Assembly (NCBI RefSeq): GCF_002217355.1
Contig: NZ_MUHA01000027.1
Coordinates: forward strand, 1 to 37,266
Direction: 5' to 3'
DNA from: Flavobacterium oncorhynchi
Lineage (GTDB): Bacteria; Bacteroidota; Bacteroidia; Flavobacteriales; Flavobacteriaceae
DNA: 37,266 bases
The notes beneath the pieces are model-generated. The model did no database searches. It was not told the DNA's origin and saw nothing but the letters and a program-made list of their open reading frames with translations. This document shows positions 24,114 to 32,525 of this stretch, one piece after another (the first letter of the stretch is position 1; each line of letters opens with the position of its first letter). Made by a program: the position numbers and the translations under genes.

Positions 24114-25140
24114 TTTTTGGGTTTATTATTTGTTTTTTTAATTCTTCCAGTTCGGCAACAATTTTAGGCAGATTTTTAAAATGAACATACGATTTATTAA
24201 AATCTGTATATCCAAGTGACGGTGTTCCTTGCAGAATTTCATCATCTTTAATGTTTCTAGCTACTCCAGACTGCGCCTGAAGTCTAACATTGTTTCCTAT
24301 TATTAAGTGGCCTGCTATACCAACCTGTCCGCCAATCATACAGTTTTCGCCTATTTTTGTAGAACCTGCAACACCGCTCTGCGCAGCAATTACAGTATTT
24401 TTACCAATCTCTACATTATGAGCAATCTGAATTTGATTGTCTAATTTAACTCCTTGTCTAATAATTGTAGAACCAAGAGTTGCTCTGTCGATCGTAGTAT
24501 TAGCACCAATGTCAACATTATCTTCAATAATAACATTACCAATTTGTGGTACCTTACTATAAACTCCCTCTTCATTTGGCACAAAACCAAAACCATCTGC
24601 ACCTATTATAGTACCTGAATGAATTGTACAATTGTTTCCAATTACCGTCTCTGAATATATTTTTGCGCCTGCAAAAATACATACATTGTCACCAATAACT
24701 ACATTGTCACCAATAAAACTGTTTGGATAAATTTTTACATTATTACCTAAAACAACATTTTGTCCTACATAACTAAAACTGCCCAAATATAGATTTTCAC
24801 CATATTTAGTTCCTTCCGACATAAAAGAGTTCGCTTCAATTCCGCTCTTATTCAATTTTACTTGGTTATAAAAATGTAAAAGTTTAGAAAAAGAAGCATA
24901 AGCATCTTCTACTTTTATTAAAGTTGTAGTAATTTCCTGTTCCGGTATAAAGCTGTCGTTAACAATTGTAACACTTGCTTTTGTAGTATATATGTAATTG
25001 ATATATTTGGGATTAGCCAAAAAAGTAAGCGATCCTTCCTCGCCCTCCTCTATCTTAGAAAGCCTAGAAACTTCAGCATTGGGATTCCCAACAACTTCTC
25101 CTTCTAAAATTCCCGCTATTTGTTCTGCTGTAAATTTCAT
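24097..25140 (-). CDS. lpxD: UDP-3-O-acylglucosamine N-acyltransferase
   Basis: This 347-residue enzyme does the third lipid A step, adding the N-linked 3-hydroxyacyl chain. The N-terminal LpxD domain begins MKFTAEQIAGILEGEVVGN. The hexapeptide beta-helix spans about 105-285, with catalytic His241 (QIAHNV), and a helical C-terminal tail holds the acyl carrier. Motifs GADGFGF and PQIGNVIIEDNVDIGANTTI are canonical, so this is the true LpxD of the two in the window. It lies 39 bases after the HD hydrolase gene and overlaps lpxC-fabZ. Confidence 0.95.
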   Translation of the reverse strand: MKFTAEQIAGILEGEVVGNPNAEVSRLSKIEEGEEGSLTFLANPKYINYIYTTKASVTIVNDSFIPEQEITTTLIKVEDAYASFSKLLHFYNQVKLNKSGIEANSFMSEGTKYGENLYLGSFSYVGQNVVLGNNVKIYPNSFIGDNVVIGDNVCIFAGAKIYSETVIGNNCTIHSGTIIGADGFGFVPNEEGVYSKVPQIGNVIIEDNVDIGANTTIDRATLGSTIIRQGVKLDNQIQIAHNVEIGKNTVIAAQSGVAGSTKIGENCMIGGQVGIAGHLIIGNNVRLQAQSGVARNIKDDEILQGTPSLGYTDFNKSYVHFKNLPKIVAELEELKKQIINPKNGNNG

Positions 25141-25179
25141 CGCGACAAAAATATAAAAAATAGATTTTAAATGTTAATT

Positions 25180-26409
25180 TTAGATAAGTTGTTTTGGAAA
25201 ACAGATGTAATATTTTGTCACCAATTTAGATAACGATTTCAAATTCAACTGATCAGAGGCTTCTACAACATCTTCAATTGTTTTGTCTTTTTTCAAAATT
25301 CGAATCGGTTCCGCTTCTTTACTGTAAGCCTGATTCTTAATTTTTCCTCTAAATATAAAGTAACCTGCTTCTAACTGTGAAATATGATGTTCTTCAGCAA
25401 ATTCTTCTTTTAAAGATTGTGATTCTTCCATCGGAATTTTCTCTGCGCTCAGTTTTATCTTCAATAAATCTCTGTTGATAAGCATTTTACTTAAAGTAGA
25501 AAGAATAAAATCATCCTGTTTCTGCCAAGCTTTAAGCGCACTGATAATATCAAAATCATCTAATTGAGAAAATAGATCCAATTTCTCTGCATCAAAATCT
25601 TCAATTGTAATTTTATTTTGCATGAAATACAAAAGCGGTTCACTGCAAGGCAGTTTAACTCCTTTTAAAGTCAATTCTTTTGCTCTTTTTAAAACTTTCA
25701 TCAAAATCAGCTCAGCCACCAAACTTGTTTTATGCAAGTAAGCCTGCCAATACATCAATCTTCTTGAAAGTAAAAATTTCTCTACTGAATAAATCCCTTT
25801 TTCTTCAATTACCAAAACACCGTCAACCACATTCATCATCTGAATTAAACGTTCAGAGTTAACATTCCCTTCAGCAACACCAGTATAAAAACTGTCGCGT
25901 TTTAGATAATCCATTCGATCCATATCCAACTGACTTGAAATCAATTGAAGCATGAACTTTCGATGATAATCTCCTTTAAAAACTTGAATGGCTAAACTTA
26001 ATTTTCCGTCAAATTCATCATTTAACTGATTCATGAATAACAGTGAAATAGCCTCATGATTTACATCTTCCACAATACTTTTTTCCATAGCATGCGAAAA
26101 TGGTCCGTGTCCAATGTCATGCAGTAAAATTGCAATATACAATGCACTTTCTTCTTCTCCAGAAATCGCAACACCTTTAAATCTAAGCGTATCAACAGCT
26201 TTCTGCATTAAATGCATACAGCCAAGAGCATGATGAAAACGGGTGTGATTTGCTCCTGGATAAACCAAATACGACATTCCCATTTGCGAAATACGACGCA
26301 AACGCTGAAAATACGGATGCTGAATTAAATCATAAATAAGTTCGTTCGGGATAGAGATAAACCCGTAAATAGGGTCGTTGAATATTTTAAGCTTGTTATA
26401 ATGAGTCAC
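25180..26409 (-). CDS. HD-domain phosphohydrolase
   Basis: The 409-residue cytosolic protein belongs to the HD superfamily related to dGTP triphosphohydrolases. The metal-binding pattern is His60 (TRFHHALGCMH), His97-Asp98 (LLHDIGHGPFSHAME), and Asp in the later DMDRMDYLKRDSFYTG region. The N-terminal DPIYGFI and the length match the YdhJ/YwfO-like group rather than true Dgt. The substrate is probably a nucleotide phosphate. It is the first gene of the lipid A series and is close to lpxD, a common arrangement in Bacteroidota, but a link to envelope synthesis is not shown. Confidence 0.88.
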   Translation of the reverse strand: MTHYNKLKIFNDPIYGFISIPNELIYDLIQHPYFQRLRRISQMGMSYLVYPGANHTRFHHALGCMHLMQKAVDTLRFKGVAISGEEESALYIAILLHDIGHGPFSHAMEKSIVEDVNHEAISLLFMNQLNDEFDGKLSLAIQVFKGDYHRKFMLQLISSQLDMDRMDYLKRDSFYTGVAEGNVNSERLIQMMNVVDGVLVIEEKGIYSVEKFLLSRRLMYWQAYLHKTSLVAELILMKVLKRAKELTLKGVKLPCSEPLLYFMQNKITIEDFDAEKLDLFSQLDDFDIISALKAWQKQDDFILSTLSKMLINRDLLKIKLSAEKIPMEESQSLKEEFAEEHHISQLEAGYFIFRGKIKNQAYSKEAEPIRILKKDKTIEDVVEASDQLNLKSLSKLVTKYYICFPKQLI

Positions 26410-26431
26410 TAGTTGGCTATTTTTTGGTCAA

Positions 26432-26439
26432 CAAATATA
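26432..26439 (-). promoter_or_regulatory. Candidate -7 element at the head of the lipid A series
   Basis: The minus strand reads TATATTTG, a perfect TAnnTTTG, 23 bases before the HD gene's ATG, giving a leader of about 16 bases. The -33 region has CTGTTT rather than TTG at near-correct distance. Confidence 0.5.
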
Positions 26440-26628
26440 AGTAATTAACTATAAACAGGTTTTAGTTTTTAATTTAAAATATCGACATTTAACATCAGTA
26501 TTTTCTTAATCTTTAAGGAAAGACAAAAATTACAGTAGAATTAATTTATATTTAACATTCCTAATTTTATACTATTTTTAATACTTTTTAAGTTCTATAC
26601 TTCTAAATTGCATTAAAATTAATCGTTT

Positions 26629-28182
26629 ATGGACAAAATAAAAATACTTTGGGTCGATGATGAAATCGATCTTTTAAAGCCACATATATTATTCCTTGAA
26701 AAAAAGAATTATGCTGTAACAACCTGTAACAATGGTCTTGACGCAATTGCTTTATTTGAAGAAGACAATTTTGATATCGTTTTTTTAGATGAAAATATGC
26801 CTGGAATGAGTGGCTTGGAAACGCTTTCTGAAATGAAAGAGAAAAAATCAGCTATTCCTATGATTATGATCACCAAAAGTGAAGAAGAATACCTAATGGA
26901 AGAAGCAATTGGATCTAAAATTGCCGATTATTTGATTAAGCCTGTAAATCCAAATCAGATTTTACTGAGTTTAAAGAAAAATCTAGACGATTCAAGATTG
27001 ATTTCAGAGAAAACCACTTTAGATTATCAAAAAGAATTCAGAAAAATTTCGATGGAATTAGCAATGGTTAATTCGTATGAAGACTGGGTTGAGCTTTATA
27101 AAAAGCTGCTTTTTTGGGAATTAAAACTAGAAAACATCAACGATCAAGCGATGATTGAAATTCTGGAATCTCAAAAAGTAGAAGCCAATTCACAATTTGG
27201 AAAATTTATTGAACGAAATTACGAAGATTGGTTTGCTCCAAAAGCCGACAAACCTATTCAGTCTCACAACTTATTTAAAGAATTAGTTGTTCCAGAACTT
27301 AAAAAGAAAGACAAACCTATTTTATTTGTTGTAATCGACAACCTTCGATATGATCAATGGAAATCATTTGAAACTGTAATTTCTAACTATTACAAATTAG
27401 AAAAAGAAGTTCCATATTTTTCAATTCTGCCAACTGCAACTCAATATGCAAGAAATGCTATTTTCTCAGGTTTAATGCCTTTGGATATGGAAAAACAATT
27501 TCCGCAATATTGGAAAAACGATGTCGAAGACGGTGGAAAAAACCTGTATGAAGCAGAATTTTTATCGGCACAATTAAAACGTTTGGGTTTAAATATTAAA
27601 GAAGACTATTTTAAAATCACCAATTATGCCGGCGGTAAAAAACTAGCAGAAAACTTCAAGGCTTTAAAAACAAATGATTTAGTTACAGTAGTTTACAACT
27701 TTGTAGATATGTTGTCGCACGCCAAAACAGAAATGGAAGTTGTAAAAGAGCTGGCATCAGATGATAAAGCGTATCGTTCCTTAACATTAAGCTGGTTCAA
27801 AAATTCTCCGTTATTAGAAATTATTCAGCAGGCACAACTTTTAGGTTTTAAATTAATTCTAACAACAGATCACGGAACCATAAATGTAAAAAACCCATCG
27901 AAAGTTGTGGGTGATAAAAATACAAGTCTAAATTTACGCTATAAAACGGGTCGCAGCTTAACTTATGAACAAAAAGATGTTTATGTAGTAAAGGAGCCGA
28001 AAACAATTGGTTTACCTGCCATAAACATGAGTAGTTCGTTTATTTTTGCCAAAAATGATTTTTTTCTGGCTTACGTAAACAACTACAATCATTATGTAAG
28101 TTATTATAAAAACACCTATCAGCACGGCGGTATTTCGTTAGAAGAAATGATTATTCCGTTTTTGGTATTTAACCCGAAATAA
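26629..28182 (+). CDS. porX: PorX-type response regulator with PglZ domain
   Basis: The protein has 517 residues. The receiver domain at residues 1-120 has the phosphate acceptor Asp54 with Asp10/Asp11, Thr82 and Lys104. A helical linker follows. From about 215 a PglZ domain of the alkaline phosphatase superfamily carries metal and nucleophile positions that I assign as Asp237 (VVIDN), Thr271 (TATQYAR), Asp360, His364, Asp414 and His415 (TTDHG). PorX regulates the type IX secretion system in Porphyromonas with the histidine kinase PorY and the sigma factor SigP, and its PglZ domain cleaves small nucleotides. Neither porY nor sigP is in the window. The next genes are tsaE and others in the same direction. 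Confidence 0.92.
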   Translation: MDKIKILWVDDEIDLLKPHILFLEKKNYAVTTCNNGLDAIALFEEDNFDIVFLDENMPGMSGLETLSEMKEKKSAIPMIMITKSEEEYLMEEAIGSKIADYLIKPVNPNQILLSLKKNLDDSRLISEKTTLDYQKEFRKISMELAMVNSYEDWVELYKKLLFWELKLENINDQAMIEILESQKVEANSQFGKFIERNYEDWFAPKADKPIQSHNLFKELVVPELKKKDKPILFVVIDNLRYDQWKSFETVISNYYKLEKEVPYFSILPTATQYARNAIFSGLMPLDMEKQFPQYWKNDVEDGGKNLYEAEFLSAQLKRLGLNIKEDYFKITNYAGGKKLAENFKALKTNDLVTVVYNFVDMLSHAKTEMEVVKELASDDKAYRSLTLSWFKNSPLLEIIQQAQLLGFKLILTTDHGTINVKNPSKVVGDKNTSLNLRYKTGRSLTYEQKDVYVVKEPKTIGLPAINMSSSFIFAKNDFFLAYVNNYNHYVSYYKNTYQHGGISLEEMIIPFLVFNPK

Positions 28183-28195
28183 AAAAATATCGCCT

Positions 28196-28263
28196 CGAAT
28201 TTCACGAATTTTTATTTTATGTAAAAAAAGTAAATTTTAATTCGTGAAAATTCGTGAAATTCG
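28196..28263. repeat. Inverted/direct 'TTCGTGAA' repeat between porX and tsaE
   Basis: CGAATTTCACGAATT (28196-28210) is perfectly inverted at 28249-28263. The right arm also has TTCGTGAA as two close direct copies (28241 and 28251), followed by TTCGTGG. The word recurs between genes in flavobacterial genomes as I recall them. It can form a 15-bp stem after porX and before the tsaE start. Confidence 0.7.
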
Positions 28264-28282
28264 TGGCAAAAATAACATAGCA

Positions 28283-28693
28283 ATGAACATCGTTTTTTCT
28301 TTAGATCAAATTCAAGAAGCCGCAAAACAAATTTTAGATTCAAATCCTAAAAAAATCATTCTTTTTAATGGTGAAATGGGCGTTGGAAAAACTACTTTAA
28401 TCAAGCAGTTATGCAAAAATTTAGGCGTTAAAGATGCCACGAGCAGTCCAACTTTTTCATTGGTTAACGAATATTATACTTCTGACAATCAAATTGTTTA
28501 TCATTTTGACTTTTATCGCTTAAATAAAGAAACAGAAGCACTCGACATGGGCGTAGATGATTATTTATATTCTGGAAACTGGTGTTTTATAGAATGGTCT
28601 GAAAAAATTGCAAGTCTTCTTCCTGAAAATACTTCAACTATTACAATTGAGTTGTTGGCAGATGGAAAACGAAACTTAGAATTGGTTCTATGA
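28283..28693 (+). CDS. tsaE: tRNA t6A biosynthesis ATPase TsaE
   Basis: The 136-residue P-loop ATPase works with TsaB, TsaC and TsaD to make N6-threonylcarbamoyladenosine at position 37 of ANN-decoding tRNAs. The Walker A motif is GEMGVGKTT at residues 30-38, followed by SSPTFSLVNEY and a Walker B-like YHFDFYRL. The start at 28283 is preferred over an upstream in-frame GTG (28244), because the upstream codons fall in the repeat element and the ATG gives the usual family length. The last bases overlap the next gene (ATGA). Confidence 0.93.
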   Translation: MNIVFSLDQIQEAAKQILDSNPKKIILFNGEMGVGKTTLIKQLCKNLGVKDATSSPTFSLVNEYYTSDNQIVYHFDFYRLNKETEALDMGVDDYLYSGNWCFIEWSEKIASLLPENTSTITIELLADGKRNLELVL

Positions 28694-29487
28694 GAAGCCA
28701 AAAACTTATAATTCTATTTTTTACTTTAAATATATCAAGCTTATTTTCACAGACTTCTATTCCATCAGAATTAATGAATAAACCCAGAACTGATGATTTG
28801 TATAAAGTTAAAGAAAAAAATATTGAAAGAGTTATCGCATCTGAAACCAATTATTTAAAAAATGAAACTTATGTAAATAAATGGATTTTCAATTACTCAT
28901 CTGATACAATCATCAGTGGAAAATTATTCAAAAATGAAGAATTAAAATCTGTTTTTGAATATGTTTTAAATGAAGAAAAAAGAATTATAGAAATGAAAGT
29001 CAATTTTTTTAGTCCATATGTAAAAAATGACAAACAACATATAAAATACGAGATAACTGATCATTTCAAAATTTTAAACTTTTTAGATAACAATTCGATG
29101 ATCAAAGCTAAAACAATTGTAGATATGGATTCGTTGCAATCTCCTGTTAGAATAACCTCCATCAATTCTAACAATGAAATTCAATCTAAAGAAACTGCCG
29201 ATTACAATTACAAAACAAATACATATAATTACAAAGTGTACAATTATAACAATGAAATAGTTTTAAATAAAACAGAATACTATAACCCGAAATATATAAT
29301 TGAAAAGAATGAGTTTGGAGATATTACAAAAATGTTTTGGCCTCTTTCTTCAAATAAAGTTTTAATCACTTTTGAATACAAGTACGACAAAAAAGGAAAT
29401 TGGACTAAAAGAATCAAAAAAAACTTTAGTGCTAACAGTGAATCAATTTCAACTGTTGTAAAACGAGAAATAAAATACAAAGAATAA
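28690..29487 (+). CDS. Secreted protein of unknown function, coupled to tsaE
   Basis: I do not recognise this 265-residue protein. It has an N-terminal hydrophobic signal (residues about 4-20, ending LFSQ) and a mature part rich in Lys, Asn, Tyr and Ile. There is a likely run of beta-strand repeats (for example NYKTNTYNYKVYNYNNEI), reminiscent of YD/RHS-like or MORN-like surface strands, ending in EYKYDKKGNWTKR. The 'YDxxGNWTKR' ending is common in Bacteroidota secreted proteins of unknown role. Its ATG overlaps the tsaE stop (ATGA), so translation is coupled. Confidence 0.75.
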   Translation: MRSQKLIILFFTLNISSLFSQTSIPSELMNKPRTDDLYKVKEKNIERVIASETNYLKNETYVNKWIFNYSSDTIISGKLFKNEELKSVFEYVLNEEKRIIEMKVNFFSPYVKNDKQHIKYEITDHFKILNFLDNNSMIKAKTIVDMDSLQSPVRITSINSNNEIQSKETADYNYKTNTYNYKVYNYNNEIVLNKTEYYNPKYIIEKNEFGDITKMFWPLSSNKVLITFEYKYDKKGNWTKRIKKNFSANSESISTVVKREIKYKE

Positions 29488-29505
29488 TTTTATCAAATTT
29501 TTAAA

Positions 29506-29979
29506 ATGAATTCTCAAAATATCGTAAAAATAATCCCTTTTTCTCCCGATTTAAAAGAGCACATTAAAACTTTAAATATAGCTTGGCTAACCAAATATTT
29601 TAAAGTTGAAGAAAAAGACAAAATAACGCTTTCAAATCCGCAGGAAGAAATTATCGACAAAGGCGGAATGATTTTCTACGCAAAATACAACGACGAAATT
29701 ATTGGAACAGTTTCTTTACTAAAAGTTGACGATTCAACATTTGAACTAAGCAAAATGGCTGTTTCTGATACTGCACAAGGATTAGGAATTGGCAATAAAC
29801 TACTTGAACATTGTATCGATATTGCGAAAGAAAATGACATAAAAAAACTCTTTTTATACTCTAATACAACTTTACTTCCTGCAATTCATTTGTATAAAAA
29901 ATTTGGTTTCGCAGAAATCCCTTTAGAAGCAGGGGTTTACAAAAGAGCCGACATTAAAATGGAGAAAATAATATCTTAA
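29506..29979 (+). CDS. GNAT-family N-acetyltransferase
   Basis: The 157-residue cytosolic protein has the GNAT fold. The acetyl-CoA loop is in AVSDTAQGLGIGNKLLEHCI (consensus Q/R-x-x-G-x-G/A), preceded by the strand GTVSLLKVDDSTFELSKM and followed by LFLYSNTTLLPAIHLYKKFGF. The acceptor could be an amine, an amino acid or a protein N-terminus. It lies 18 bases after the secreted unknown, so it is probably in the same unit. Confidence 0.88.
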   Translation: MNSQNIVKIIPFSPDLKEHIKTLNIAWLTKYFKVEEKDKITLSNPQEEIIDKGGMIFYAKYNDEIIGTVSLLKVDDSTFELSKMAVSDTAQGLGIGNKLLEHCIDIAKENDIKKLFLYSNTTLLPAIHLYKKFGFAEIPLEAGVYKRADIKMEKIIS

Positions 29980-30063
29980 CATTTGACCTTAGTATTAGCA
30001 GAATTTTTACACTAATTCTAAAACTTTTTACGTAATTTGTACTCTTAATTTTTTGCATAACTC

Positions 30064-31263
30064 ATGTCAATTACCTTAACTCCATTTACAAAGCAACAAT
30101 TAATTCCACAAGAAGAAAAACTTGAGGTTGGTCGTTTTAAAAGAGAACTTTTTATAGGAATTCCAAAAGAAACCAGCTATCAGGAAAGGCGTATCTGCCT
30201 GACTCCAGATGCAGTAAACTCCCTAACCTATGAAGGTCATCGTGTAATGATAGAATCTGGCGCAGGAGAAAGTTCAAGTTATACAGACAAAGAATATTCT
30301 GATGCTGGCGCAGAAATCACTAAAGATACTAAAAGAGTTTTCGGTTGTCCGCTTTTATTAAAAGTAGAACCACCTACTTTAGCCGAAATTGAAATGATAA
30401 ATCCAGAAACTATTATCATTTCGGCAATTCAATTAAAAACAAAAAAAAGATCTTATTTTGAAGCTTTAGCACAAAAAAAGATTACAGCATTAGCTTTTGA
30501 ATATATTAAAGACGAAGACGGCACTTATCCTGCTGTAAAATCTTTAAGCGAGATTGCTGGAACTGCTTCAATACTCATCGCTGCCGAATTAATGATTACA
30601 ACTGAATTTGGTAAAGGACTGTTATTTGGAAACATTACCGGCGTTCCTCCAACCGAAGTAGTTATTTTAGGAGCGGGAACTGTTGGCGAATTTGCTGCAA
30701 AAACCGCAATAGGGTTAGGTGCAAATGTAAAAGTATTTGATAATTCTATCACTAAATTACGCCGACTGCAGAATAATTTAAGTCAGCGTATTTTTACATC
30801 TACCATTCAACAAAAGGCATTATTAAAAGCATTACGCCGTTGTGATGTTGCCATTGGTGCCATGCGTGGTAAAGAACGCTGCCCGATTATTGTTACTGAA
30901 ACGATGGTCGAACACATGAAAAAAGGTGCTGTTATTGTTGATGTAAGTATTGATACTGGCGGCTGCTTTGAAAGTTCTGAAGTAACAACACACGAGAAGC
31001 CTACTTTTATTAAAAATAATGTTTTGCATTATTGTGTACCAAATATCCCTTCTCGATATTCTAAAACTGCTTCATTATCAATAAGTAACATACTATCTCC
31101 TTACCTTCATCAAATTGCTGAAGACGGCGGATTAGAGAGTGCTATTAGATGTAACAAAGGACTTAAAAACGGAATTTATTTATATCATGGAATTCTAACA
31201 AATAAAGCAATTGGCGACTGGTTTGATCTGCCAGACAACGATATTAATTTACTTGTATTTTAA
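30064..31263 (+). CDS. Alanine dehydrogenase-family protein
   Basis: The 399-residue protein is of the alanine dehydrogenase/transhydrogenase family. The N-terminal domain has IGIPKETSYQERRICLTPDAV (31-51) with a substrate-binding Lys region (LLKVEPP), and the NAD-binding Rossmann motif GAGTVG is at 203-208. The catalytic Asp position is kept (Asp297 in VSIDTGGCFE). The His equivalent to His96 of the M. tuberculosis enzyme appears replaced by Gln123 (AIQLKTKKR). It has about 28 extra N-terminal residues compared with Bacillus Ald. It would interconvert L-alanine and pyruvate if active, but the missing His makes the activity uncertain. Confidence 0.8.
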   Translation: MSITLTPFTKQQLIPQEEKLEVGRFKRELFIGIPKETSYQERRICLTPDAVNSLTYEGHRVMIESGAGESSSYTDKEYSDAGAEITKDTKRVFGCPLLLKVEPPTLAEIEMINPETIIISAIQLKTKKRSYFEALAQKKITALAFEYIKDEDGTYPAVKSLSEIAGTASILIAAELMITTEFGKGLLFGNITGVPPTEVVILGAGTVGEFAAKTAIGLGANVKVFDNSITKLRRLQNNLSQRIFTSTIQQKALLKALRRCDVAIGAMRGKERCPIIVTETMVEHMKKGAVIVDVSIDTGGCFESSEVTTHEKPTFIKNNVLHYCVPNIPSRYSKTASLSISNILSPYLHQIAEDGGLESAIRCNKGLKNGIYLYHGILTNKAIGDWFDLPDNDINLLVF

Positions 31264-31284
31264 AGGAACTTTAATGTACCTTTG
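31253..31284 (+). promoter_or_regulatory. Promoter of the DUF4258 gene
   Basis: TTG (31253-31255), a 21-base spacer and TACCTTTG (31277-31284) match both parts of the Bacteroidota promoter. It straddles the end of the preceding gene and predicts a start near 31290. The in-frame TTG at 31282 lies inside this element, which supports the ATG at 31300 as the start codon. Confidence 0.7.
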
Positions 31285-31299
31285 CAAAAATTTTATTTC

Positions 31300-31686
31300 A
31301 TGAAGTTCGTACACCGTTTTGCATATTATTTGATTGGTTTAGTAATGGGTTGTTTTGTTGTAGCCCTTATTTTTAGTGGTAAAGATACTCGTTGCAACTA
31401 TTTCCCAAATGCCAGAGTTTTAAATGATTTAAGAACAAAACCTTTTCAATATTCTGATAAAGCCGTTCAGACTTTAAATGAAAAATGGGTTGATACTGCC
31501 GATGTAAAAAACACATTGACGTATGGCGATGTAGATTTTGACCAAAGTAATGTTCCGTTCAAAAACGGAAAAATATACATTATTGAAGGAAAAACAGCTA
31601 AAAATCAAGAGATTATTCTAAAAGTAGTAAACTACGAAAAGAAAGCGGTTTTAGAAGAAATAACAAAGAAACCTACAGATAAATAG
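31300..31686 (+). CDS. DUF4258-type membrane-anchored small protein
   Basis: The 128-residue protein has one transmembrane segment at about residues 8-26 (YYLIGLVMGCFVVALIFSG) and a soluble domain with the conserved CNYFPNARVLNDL stretch found in DUF4258-type proteins. The ATG at 31300 is chosen over an in-frame TTG at 31282, which is inside the promoter's -7 element. It begins 36 bases after the alanine-dehydrogenase-family gene but has its own promoter. The domain probably faces the periplasm; no function is known to me. Confidence 0.75.
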   Translation: MKFVHRFAYYLIGLVMGCFVVALIFSGKDTRCNYFPNARVLNDLRTKPFQYSDKAVQTLNEKWVDTADVKNTLTYGDVDFDQSNVPFKNGKIYIIEGKTAKNQEIILKVVNYEKKAVLEEITKKPTDK

Positions 31687-31702
31687 CATATAACAGGAAC
31701 AC

Positions 31703-31805
31703 TTTGTCATTTCGACGAAGGAGAAATCTTCATGAGAAGCTCGACAAAGATTGGCTCTTTAATACTAGTTCCTTACGGAGATTTCTCCTTCGTCGAAATG
31801 ACAAA
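31703..31805. repeat. Long palindromic repeat between convergent genes
   Basis: Perfect 27-base arms at 31703-31729 and 31779-31805 (core TTCGACGAAGGAGAAATCT) flank a 49-base centre. The arms lie between the convergent DUF4258 and ung genes. It resembles the abundant palindromic intergenic repeat seen in many Flavobacterium genomes and would form a strong hairpin for both transcripts. Confidence 0.85.
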
Positions 31806-31844
31806 ATTGTAAAAAAACTCGTGTTAATCTGTGTAATTAGAGCT

Positions 31845-32516
31845 TTAAAACCATTCTATTTCTTTAATCCCTTTTGATTTTAGAAAAGCATTTGTTTTAC
31901 TGAAATGCTTATTCCCAAACCATTTTCCTTGATTGGCACTCATAGGAGACGGATGGCCTGATTCTAAAATATAATGTTTAGAGCGATCTATTTTTAATCC
32001 TTTTTTCTGAGCAAAACTTCCCCATAACAGAAAAACAACATTTTCTTTTTGGTCAGAAACAGCCTGAATTACAGCATCTGTAAAGAGATTCCATTTCAAA
32101 TGTTTGTGACTATTTGGACTATCTTTACGAACAGTCAGTGAAGCATTTAGAAGTAAAATTCCCTGCTTTGCCCATTTTTCAAGATTTCCTGATGACGGCA
32201 TAAAAATCGAATCAAGATCAGTATTTATTTCTCTGAAAATATTACGAAGTGACGGCGGAATTTTGACTGTATCATTTACTGAAAAACTCAAACCATTGGC
32301 TTCTCCTTCTCCATGATAAGGATCTTGACCAATGATTACAATTTTCAAATCGGCAAAACTGCAATTATTAAAAGCTGAAAAAATCAACTCAGCCGGAGGA
32401 TAACAAGTATGCGTTTTATACTCAACATCTAAAGCCTCCATTAATATAGAAAAATAAGGTTTTTGAATCTCGTCTTTTAAAACATCCTGCCAATCTTGAG
32501 ATAAATTAATTTTCAT
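31845..32516 (-). CDS. ung: Uracil-DNA glycosylase
   Basis: The 223-residue base-excision repair enzyme removes uracil from DNA. The water-activating motif GQDPYHGEGEANGLSFS starts at residue 63, with catalytic Asp65 and Tyr67. LLLNASLTV is at 121-129, and the DNA-intercalating loop HPSPMSA starts at His188. The length fits family 1 UDG. It follows a small unknown gene by 9 bases and is convergent with the DUF4258 gene across the long palindrome. Confidence 0.96.
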   Translation of the reverse strand: MKINLSQDWQDVLKDEIQKPYFSILMEALDVEYKTHTCYPPAELIFSAFNNCSFADLKIVIIGQDPYHGEGEANGLSFSVNDTVKIPPSLRNIFREINTDLDSIFMPSSGNLEKWAKQGILLLNASLTVRKDSPNSHKHLKWNLFTDAVIQAVSDQKENVVFLLWGSFAQKKGLKIDRSKHYILESGHPSPMSANQGKWFGNKHFSKTNAFLKSKGIKEIEWF

Positions 32517-32525
32517 TCCAATAAA

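Noticed and set aside
25146..25153. TATTTTTG on the minus strand just before lpxD as a promoter
   Set aside because: It lies 5 bases before the ATG, so transcription would begin at or inside the start codon. The start codon is well supported by the family, so the match is probably chance unless the message is leaderless.
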